Part shown: piece by piece, positions 3,361-9,334 of the stretch
Layout of the letters: every line of letters starts with the position of its first letter
Numbering within the stretch: the first letter of the stretch is position 1
NCBI GenBank assembly: GCA_045597645.1
Contig: JAZLKM010000046.1
Span: 1 to 9,334, forward strand
DNA: 9,334 bases
From: JAKSSE01 sp045597645
Lineage (GTDB): Bacteria > Bacillota > Clostridia > Lachnospirales > Lachnospiraceae
Direction of reading: 5' to 3'
Program-made: the position numbers and the translations under genes
The notes under the pieces: model-generated
What the model saw: the letters and a program-made list of their open reading frames with translations, nothing else
Told to the model about the DNA's origin: nothing
Database searches by the model: none

Positions 3361-5585
3361 ATCTTAAGCTTTGCATCGCTGCCATCTCTCAATGAAGCTT
3401 TCACATCAACGGAGTCAGCGGTGCATTTTATTTCAAAATGTATCACGTCATGATTGTCATTGCTAAGTGGTGTTACGCCATCATCAAGCAGGTAATCCTC
3501 AGTGAACGTCCCTAGTTCAAGCGGATAGACTACATACACGGTCTCTCCCGCTATATCCCGCGCCACTACTGAGCCACCGCGAGCCAACCACACAGGCTCG
3601 TCATGCATACTGCAATTTTCCGTGTAGTGTCCACTAACCATCTGGGTTCCGCGGTAATAGTTGCCATTATTCTCCGGCAAATCTATCTCCACCAGTTCCT
3701 CTCCCTCATCAAATACGGGGCAGGCGATGATGTCATCACCGAAAAAGAAAGTGTCACTCTCAACATCACACTCTGCATGCTTCAAGTAGAGTGGATAGAT
3801 CACCGGATTAAAGTCCACGGTACTACGCCATATCTGATTATAAATATAAGAAGTAAAGCTCTCTCTCAAATCAAACAGCATCTTAACTGTCGGCATCTCG
3901 TCCTCGTATAGCCAGGGCATATGTGAGCTGCCATCACTGTTCCATGAGTGCAATACAAACCGAGGTGTGAAGATTCCGTACTGAATCCACCTTAGGAAAA
4001 GCTCCTTCTCGGCTCTCGGACCTGCAAATCCGCCGATATCCTGGCCAAAATTATATATTCCGGACATGCTCATGGTCATCGCCATACGGTGGTTGTATCT
4101 AAAATCAACAAAACTTGTCCTATTATCACCTGTCCAGGTAGACGCTATTCTAGATGTACCTGTTATACCGCAACGTGATACCGCGTTTTTGCGGCCATCA
4201 TCGGGCTGGGCCGCAACGCTGGCCATAGTCATAAGATAAGAAAATAGTGGTCTTATCAACTTGGCTTTCAGCGGTTGGCCGAATCCATCTGCATACACAT
4301 CCTCATCGCAGATATCGTATTCATTATTGTCATTCCAGGTAGAATAGTAGCCCTTATCCACCAGCTGACTTTTTACGCAGTCACTCCAGAACATAAAGGC
4401 TTCTTTGTTGGTGAAGTCCAAATAGCTGCCATAGCCTGACCAGAATGGAAAAATTGCCGGTGTGCCGTCGCCATTTTTTAGAAACATTCCTCTCCTTGCG
4501 ATTTCATCGTACATTGGATGAGTCGTCAAAAAGCACGGCTTGATATTCGGAATAAATTCGATGCCATTTTCCCTAAAATAGCCACTAAGCCCCTCCGGAG
4601 ATGGTATCTTGTCAAGATTCCAATGGAACACGCATCTCTTGTCACCAATCTGAGTGTAGCCACTGGACATATAGAAGCCACCCGGGTGTATATCATATTT
4701 GTTGCACAGCTCCACAAATCCTCGAAGCTGCCTATCCGCATCGTCCGCATCTGTGTACGCCATTGTGGAGCCACAATACTGGAAAGTCCACTTCGGCGGC
4801 AGTAGGTCGCGGCCCCTTAAGTGTGCAAACCGATTGATTATCTCCGGAGTGCTTCCGAACATCACATAGAAGCACAGCGTCTCCTCTTCGCATCTGAATG
4901 ACTTGAATGGATTATAGTAATTGTTAATCTCCCTGCCAAAATCAAACGCACCCTCTGAATAGGTATCATAGTATAGTCCATAGCTGCCTACACTGTTTTC
5001 GCAGATATAAAATGGCACCACTTTATAAAGCGGGTCTGATGATCTGGCATCAAAGCCCATGGCATCGCTGGCACTAAGTCTAAAGCTCCTTTTATTCTTA
5101 TTTACATCGCCGGTCTTATCGCCCAGGCCGAATATCCTCTCATCCTCTTCCCTGGTGATAAAGTGGCATGCTCCCCGGCCCAGCTCATGCTCGAAATTGT
5201 ACGAAATGTACTCCCTGTCCTTGAAAAGCAGCTTATCATCCTGATAATAGCTCATCTCAAAGTTCAGTAATGAAATCTCGATGCGCCTGCTTCCCATGGA
5301 AAAGACTACCTTATCCCCCAGGTCCTCATAGTCAGGCTGCATCAGTTCAAAGCCCTCAAGGCTCAGCTTATCTCTGCCCTCATACGGCATCTCGCAGACG
5401 GTACCTGCCTCATCCATTTCGCAGGGGCAGACAGACCAGGTGGGGAGAATCCTCTCCCCATCCCTGTAAGTACATACTCTTATCATATCAGCCAGGAAAT
5501 CCAGCCTGACATTTACATTTTCACATTTAAATATATATGTTGACTCTCGAATCAACGAAACTTTAAATTGATGCTTAAACTTCAT
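3327..5585 (-). CDS. Glycoside hydrolase family 31 alpha-glycosidase (alpha-glucosidase/xylosidase type)
   Basis: 752 residues, a normal GH31 length. An N-terminal beta-sandwich (about residues 1-255) is followed by the catalytic barrel (about 260-600) and C-terminal beta domains. The nucleophile motif is WNDNNE at 417-422 with D419; the acid/base is D487 in WTGDN (484-488), preceded by SRCGITGTSR. GH31 enzymes hydrolyse terminal alpha-linked sugars from the non-reducing end with retention. There is no signal peptide, so it acts in the cytoplasm on imported oligosaccharides. The start at 5585 (MKFKHQFKV) is chosen over upstream codons because it matches the expected N-terminus and gives an 11-bp overlap with the symporter gene, with GAGG about nine bases before it. 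It is the last gene of the operon. Alpha-glucosidase, alpha-xylosidase or another GH31 activity cannot be told apart by eye. Confidence 0.9.
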   Translation of the reverse strand: MKFKHQFKVSLIRESTYIFKCENVNVRLDFLADMIRVCTYRDGERILPTWSVCPCEMDEAGTVCEMPYEGRDKLSLEGFELMQPDYEDLGDKVVFSMGSRRIEISLLNFEMSYYQDDKLLFKDREYISYNFEHELGRGACHFITREEDERIFGLGDKTGDVNKNKRSFRLSASDAMGFDARSSDPLYKVVPFYICENSVGSYGLYYDTYSEGAFDFGREINNYYNPFKSFRCEEETLCFYVMFGSTPEIINRFAHLRGRDLLPPKWTFQYCGSTMAYTDADDADRQLRGFVELCNKYDIHPGGFYMSSGYTQIGDKRCVFHWNLDKIPSPEGLSGYFRENGIEFIPNIKPCFLTTHPMYDEIARRGMFLKNGDGTPAIFPFWSGYGSYLDFTNKEAFMFWSDCVKSQLVDKGYYSTWNDNNEYDICDEDVYADGFGQPLKAKLIRPLFSYLMTMASVAAQPDDGRKNAVSRCGITGTSRIASTWTGDNRTSFVDFRYNHRMAMTMSMSGIYNFGQDIGGFAGPRAEKELFLRWIQYGIFTPRFVLHSWNSDGSSHMPWLYEDEMPTVKMLFDLRESFTSYIYNQIWRSTVDFNPVIYPLYLKHAECDVESDTFFFGDDIIACPVFDEGEELVEIDLPENNGNYYRGTQMVSGHYTENCSMHDEPVWLARGGSVVARDIAGETVYVVYPLELGTFTEDYLLDDGVTPLSNDNHDVIHFEIKCTADSVDVKASLRDGSDAKLKIQIVDGFGRVQ

Positions 5586-7032
5586 TTCCGGCGTCCTCTT
5601 TGCGCAGAAGCTCTTCCTTTTTAACCTGCAGCTCCTCAACCTTATCCTTAGAAAGCGGATACCAGAACATCAGGAAAAGAGTCATCAGCAGGAACATAAT
5701 TGCCGGCAGGATTGTAGCCAGCACATACATAAGCTCCAACTGACTGTCATTAAATGTGAAGCTGCCGCTCTGTGCATTTGAAAAGTATCCAAATGCTAAA
5801 AGAGCTCCGTTTACTGCAATAGCACTGATTACCTGACCTACTTTTCTAAAGAAGTTAAGGAATGCGTAGGCTGTACCATTGTCCCTGCTTCCTGTGGTAA
5901 CCTCAATATCATCTATAGCGTCTGTTACCATAGCCCACAGCTGGAGTACGAAGAAGTTAAGTCCGAATCCGCTGATAAGGCACAGTCCCATGAACGGCCA
6001 TATTGCTGCGCTTGGCTCCATAAACTTAAGGAAGAACATTGCGAAGTTAGCAATAGCTGCTGCCGCCATACCTGCTCCGGTCAGCTCCTTTTTGCCGAAT
6101 TTTCTAGCAAGCTTTGGTGTGAAGGCCATGAGAATAGCCATCGGTAAATATGTCAGAATAGTTGGAAGTGTAACGAAAATGCCGCCTTTTCCAAAGTAAT
6201 AACGAATCAAATACACATAGTAGCTCTGGGTAAACATCTGACCGGTGAGCAGAAGCATTGACACCATAGAGATAGATACCATGGCTCTGTTGCCAAAAAT
6301 AAGTGATATTGCCTTTTTAGTATTACCCTTCTGAGGCACCTTCGGCTCGGTCTTTACTCTCTCCTTTGTTCCTGCAAATGCTACGAACAGGAAAATCATA
6401 GAGAGCACTGCCATTGCTATTACGCCTATGATAAGCACGTTATATTTTACGATTGATTTTCCAGTAGCCTTATCGGTAACGAAGCACATAGCTGACAATA
6501 CCATAACCGGCATACTACCAAGTGCTGCGCCTACTGCTCTAAATACAGACAGCTTTGAGCGCTCCTTATCATCAGTGGTGATAACCGTTGACAGCGAGCC
6601 ATATGGTATCTGAAGCATTGTATACACCATACCAAATATTATGTAGGTTACAGTAGCATAGATATATGCCGGCATATTCTTGCCAGGCGTGCCAAATCCA
6701 GGCAGCTTGATAAACATCAGAACTGCTGATATAGCCAGCGGCACTGCTGCCCTTTTAATCCATACTCTGTAGCGACCAGCCGGCGTAACCTTGGCTGTAT
6801 CACAGATTCGACCCATGATTGCGTCATTGATGGCATCCCACACTCTGGCCGCAACGAACATGAGCATGATGAACAGCGGACTGAGTATCAGCACGTCCGT
6901 GTAGTAGGTCTGCAGTACAGCTGTAACCAGGCTGAACGCCAGGCAGCCTCCTGCATCCACAAGGCCATAGGCCATGTACTCGGGCGTCTTTAGCCCACTT
7001 GTCCTTGAAATGTAGCTTTCATTTTGGTTCAT
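5575..7032 (-). CDS. GPH-family sugar:cation symporter (MelB-like)
   Basis: 485 residues with about 12 hydrophobic segments, the size and pattern of the glycoside-pentoside-hexuronide:cation symporter family. Diagnostic motifs are RVWDAINDAIMGRICD (63-78), whose D66 and D70 correspond to the cation-site aspartates of MelB, then GRYRVWI (86-92), and PYGSLSTVITTDDKERSKLS (143-162) in the central loop region. The C-terminus is charged (KVEELQVKKEELLRKED). It would import a glycoside driven by Na+ or H+. The start at 7032 has GGGGAGG (7041-7047) eight bases upstream. It overlaps the GH31 start by 11 bp and follows the esterase by 103 bp, so it likely supplies the substrate for both enzymes. The actual sugar is unknown; homologues carry melibiose, xylosides, glucuronides or raffinose-type sugars. 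Confidence 0.9.
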   Translation of the reverse strand: MNQNESYISRTSGLKTPEYMAYGLVDAGGCLAFSLVTAVLQTYYTDVLILSPLFIMLMFVAARVWDAINDAIMGRICDTAKVTPAGRYRVWIKRAAVPLAISAVLMFIKLPGFGTPGKNMPAYIYATVTYIIFGMVYTMLQIPYGSLSTVITTDDKERSKLSVFRAVGAALGSMPVMVLSAMCFVTDKATGKSIVKYNVLIIGVIAMAVLSMIFLFVAFAGTKERVKTEPKVPQKGNTKKAISLIFGNRAMVSISMVSMLLLTGQMFTQSYYVYLIRYYFGKGGIFVTLPTILTYLPMAILMAFTPKLARKFGKKELTGAGMAAAAIANFAMFFLKFMEPSAAIWPFMGLCLISGFGLNFFVLQLWAMVTDAIDDIEVTTGSRDNGTAYAFLNFFRKVGQVISAIAVNGALLAFGYFSNAQSGSFTFNDSQLELMYVLATILPAIMFLLMTLFLMFWYPLSKDKVEELQVKKEELLRKEDAGNEV

Positions 7033-7053
7033 TTATTTATCCTCCCCTTTTAG

Positions 7054-7069
7054 CCGGCCCCCCAGCCGG
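7054..7069 (-). promoter_or_regulatory. Small all-GC hairpin before the symporter ribosome binding site
   Basis: On the minus strand CCGGC-TGGGGG-GCCGG is a 5-bp GC stem with a 6-base loop, ending six bases before GGGGAGG. There is no T-run, so it is not a terminator. It could protect processed mRNA or tune translation between the esterase and transporter genes. Confidence 0.35.
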
Positions 7070-7135
7070 TATTTTACACTATAACCTTACTCCTTCACCG
7101 ATTTCACTTTCAAAGCCGTCCTGCGAAATCCAGGT

Positions 7136-8467
7136 CTATTTGGGATCTCCCTTGAAAGTAGCAAGCAAAAGCTTAAACCTATTTGGCGTCCCCATTTTCA
7201 CTCCGCTTTTTCTAATACAAAGAGCCCTGCCGCCTCGTTTCCACTGCGGCCTATCGCCGCCGTTAGGATCTGAGGTCTTCATAAAGCTTACTACGTAGTC
7301 TATCATTAGCTGCGATATTTTCTCGTCAATATCGTCATACGGCCTAAATGAATTTTTCAAAGTGCCGAACATATATCTAAGGTCCGCTGAATGAAAAGCT
7401 CCATTATCATCCCCCGGAGCATCCACATCGAAAAAGTACAGATATCCTCGATTATTCCTGCAGAACTTATGCGCCATGTGGCTTAGCATTATGGTATACA
7501 TATCTCTGTTGGTATAGCCTGCCATATAATCGATTGGCAATGGATTCTTTATAAGCCTTCCAACCTCGTCCGCTATCAGATAGCCATCAACTACCGGCTG
7601 AGTATTAAACATATTGTCCTTGCGCTTTGTCTTAACCTTTTCAACAGCTGCAAGTACCTGCTCGTCCGATAGCTTTTCAAACTCTTCCAGGTTATTGGCA
7701 CCACTTTCTCCTATTACATCAAGCCAATAGTCCCTTGTGGCCTCGCATCGCCTTGGCAACGCTGGCTTTGGAAAAGCCCCTGCTCCGGACATCATTATCG
7801 CTCTTTTATACAGCCCCTCACAATGCTTTGACAATGACATGTACTGTATGGATATGGCACCTGCGCTCTGGCCCATGACAGTAATATTTTCAGCATCTCC
7901 GCCGAAATCACCGATGTGATTTTTCACCCATCTCAGAGCCACTATCTGATCGTCCAGACCAAAATTGCCATCTCTGCCGTTGCGTTTTTCTAGCTCCTCA
8001 TGAGTCATGTATCCAAAGACTCCAACGCGGTAGTTAATCACCACCAGCACTACTCCGCGTTTCACATATTCATCGCCGCTTAGGTAGGATTCCCAATTGC
8101 AGCCAGAATTAAATCCCCCGCCGTGTATCCAGACTAGCACCGGATATTTCTTATTATTTTCCCCCTCTGATGGCGTGAAAATATTAAGATTCAGCGCGTC
8201 TTCAGAATAGACAAACTCCTGTCCTTTTCTAAACTCATTGAAATAAAAAAGCCTCTCAGGCACATCTAGATGTGGAAAATAAGCTCGATACTGTGTGCAT
8301 GCATCCCCGAAGCTTGTGGCATCATATATGCCATCCCAGCTGTCAATGGGCTTTGCATAAGAAAACCTCTGGGCCGTGGCATAGCGCACTCCCAGATATT
8401 CCTGACCGTAATCTGTCCTATTTCCCCTTATCTGTCCTAAAGAGGTCTGCCTTATTATATTTTCCAT
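7136..8467 (-). CDS. Type B carboxylesterase (alpha/beta hydrolase, COesterase family)
   Basis: 443 residues, somewhat shorter than the roughly 490-550 usual for the family. The N-terminus IIRQTSLGQIRGNRTDYGQE and EYLGVRYA are typical. The oxyanion motif HGGGF is at 115-119, the catalytic serine is S201 in GQSAG, the histidine is H359 in AFHSADLRYMFG, and the acid is probably D322 in GYTNRD, where many relatives have Glu. These enzymes hydrolyse carboxylic esters, including acyl or aryl groups on natural products. No signal peptide is present, so it is cytoplasmic. The start at 8467 follows a GGAGAG/GTGGGG purine stretch. It lies 103 bp before the symporter gene on the same strand, suggesting it removes ester groups from an imported glycoside, though detoxification of an unrelated ester is also possible. 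Confidence 0.9.
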   Translation of the reverse strand: MENIIRQTSLGQIRGNRTDYGQEYLGVRYATAQRFSYAKPIDSWDGIYDATSFGDACTQYRAYFPHLDVPERLFYFNEFRKGQEFVYSEDALNLNIFTPSEGENNKKYPVLVWIHGGGFNSGCNWESYLSGDEYVKRGVVLVVINYRVGVFGYMTHEELEKRNGRDGNFGLDDQIVALRWVKNHIGDFGGDAENITVMGQSAGAISIQYMSLSKHCEGLYKRAIMMSGAGAFPKPALPRRCEATRDYWLDVIGESGANNLEEFEKLSDEQVLAAVEKVKTKRKDNMFNTQPVVDGYLIADEVGRLIKNPLPIDYMAGYTNRDMYTIMLSHMAHKFCRNNRGYLYFFDVDAPGDDNGAFHSADLRYMFGTLKNSFRPYDDIDEKISQLMIDYVVSFMKTSDPNGGDRPQWKRGGRALCIRKSGVKMGTPNRFKLLLATFKGDPK

Positions 8468-8485
8468 AACCCCACTTCTCTCCGT

Positions 8486-8522
8486 TTGCAGTAAGCATCA
8501 TATGTAAAAAATGCTGCTGCAA
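8486..8522 (-). promoter_or_regulatory. Bulged stem-loop in the leader before the carboxylesterase
   Basis: TTGCAG (8486-8491) pairs with CTGCAA (8517-8522), and AGCAT (8494-8498) with ATGCT (8511-8515). The stem has 11 bp with a small internal bulge and a 12-base AT-rich loop. It fills much of the 95-bp gap between the RNase H-like gene and the esterase. It may be a leader structure or an operator for a sugar-responsive repressor. A TATGAT box falls inside it, but no good -35 matches. Confidence 0.35.
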
Positions 8523-8562
8523 GTCTACAATTTCCTTCCCCACGATAACCACTGCTCTACTT

Positions 8563-9334
8563 TTATAACATCCGAGCTAATTCTGAGTACTGGTCACACC
8601 TTCTATGCTCAAATACCGCATTGTTGATGCGTGTAAACTCATGGACATTGCCCATGAGCCACTCCGTCTCACTATCACTGTAAGATAGCTCCTTAGCTGC
8701 GAGCTCGGCTATATCATCAGCATTCTGATTCCCCCAGATATATCTGGCGTCTATGTCCCCTCTATAGGCGCCCCACTCTCGCTTGCTATCGCACTTCTTT
8801 TTCAGTGTATCAAATATTTCTGCCGGTGTCATTTTCCCTCTGTATCCGGCAAAAACATCCTTGTCAATCATATGACTTTTGACATGTACGAAATCCACCT
8901 GCACCCCTGCAGCCTTCACTTCGTTGTCATAGTAATCTCTTATCCCAGTGAGCGATACGCTCTTGACCTTCCACCTGTCCACGCAGGTCTTCATTATGCC
9001 ATTATAGTCCTGCACCAGAATAAGCCGCTTCAGGCCACGCTTCACGGCGTATTTCATGGCCAGGTGCGCTGCGTACGCCTCTCCTATTATGTTGGCTTCC
9101 TCAAACACTTCGAGATAGCTCTGCGATGCACCATCCACATACGGGAGGTACCCGGCATACACCGCAGGAGCCGCACTCAGGTCCTCATATATTATGGCTG
9201 CATAGCCTATGTTCCCCACCGTCCTGCCGCTGCTGCCATCAGTCTTTCGGCCTCCGTCTACAAAGGCTATTGCTTCATTAGGTCCAAGCTTTATCATTCC
9301 TTTTTTGAAAAATTCAGACCCATCCGACGGTTTG
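8563..9334 (-). CDS. RNase H-fold protein with a long insertion (5' end probably outside the window)
   Basis: Catalytic RNase HI residues are recognisable: D14 (AFVDGG), E73 (IIGEAYAAHLA), D97 (LVQDYNG) and D194 (N190-Q-N-A-D-D-I-A), numbered from the ATG at 9297, with H142 in VKSH matching the mobile histidine. RNase HI cuts RNA in RNA-DNA hybrids. Between H142 and N190 there are 48 residues, against about five in E. coli RNase HI, so the active-site loop carries an insertion containing MTPAEIFDTLKKKC. A tail of about 50 residues follows the last motif. The ATG at 9297 directly abuts AAAAAAGGA with no spacing, and the frame stays open upstream to the window edge (…KPSDGSEFFKKG). I therefore think the gene begins beyond the window, perhaps with the N-terminal hybrid-binding domain of many RNases H. 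It is co-directional with the sugar genes, but a functional link is doubtful. Confidence 0.75.
   Translation of the reverse strand, partial: KPSDGSEFFKKGMIKLGPNEAIAFVDGGRKTDGSSGRTVGNIGYAAIIYEDLSAAPAVYAGYLPYVDGASQSYLEVFEEANIIGEAYAAHLAMKYAVKRGLKRLILVQDYNGIMKTCVDRWKVKSVSLTGIRDYYDNEVKAAGVQVDFVHVKSHMIDKDVFAGYRGKMTPAEIFDTLKKKCDSKREWGAYRGDIDARYIWGNQNADDIAELAAKELSYSDSETEWLMGNVHEFTRINNAVFEHRRCDQYSELARML

Noticed and set aside
7082..7138. Stop-codon readthrough of the carboxylesterase (18 more in-frame codons after TAG)
   Set aside because: An 18-codon open stretch is expected often by chance, and the GDPK ending looks like a natural family C-terminus.

Overview
The window looks like the chromosome of a low-to-mid GC Gram-positive anaerobe, most likely a gut or rumen Lachnospiraceae (Clostridia). 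The reasons are strong GGAGG-type ribosome binding sites, a tRNA-Trp of Bacillus/Clostridia type without encoded CCA, a SymE/ParA cassette of the kind carried by Firmicutes conjugative elements, and a GPH symporter/GH31/carboxylesterase sugar locus. The genus is inference; no marker gene is present.

Left end (1-1076): an operon-like cassette on the minus strand, apparently the end of a mobile element. It encodes a SymE-type protein, a 49-residue single-pass membrane peptide and a ParA/MinD-type ATPase that runs off the window. The symE leader is rich in structure, with an intrinsic terminator, two stem-loops and two copies of a TGGTTACCA palindrome. Its outer edge is a recombinase-like inverted repeat at 1040-1076.

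Middle (1036-2240): a decayed two-gene unit on the minus strand, an Xre-type regulator with a one-base frameshift followed by a PD-(D/E)XK nuclease plus DUF2075-type helicase. The helicase is cut off inside its Walker A motif, next to the inverted repeat. The simplest reading is that a mobile element on the left integrated into the helicase gene. A plausible promoter and a perfect 18-bp palindrome lie upstream of the regulator.

2241-3051: non-coding DNA with four and a fraction tandem 53-bp repeats, three 12-bp repeats, an inverted-repeat cluster, a strong terminator, and tRNA-Trp (CCA anticodon, minus strand) with its promoter. Then on the plus strand (3052-3360) comes a PAP2-family phosphatase gene with an in-frame internal deletion that removed two of its three catalytic motifs. 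It converges on and overlaps the next locus by 34 bp.

Right part (3327-9334): a co-directional minus-strand set, read right to left: an RNase H-fold protein whose 5' end probably lies outside the window, a type B carboxylesterase, a GPH sugar:cation symporter and a GH31 alpha-glycosidase. The last two overlap by 11 bp and must be co-transcribed. None of the enzymes has a signal peptide. The likely job of the last three is uptake of a small, possibly acylated alpha-glycoside and its de-esterification and hydrolysis in the cytoplasm; the exact substrate cannot be read from the sequence.
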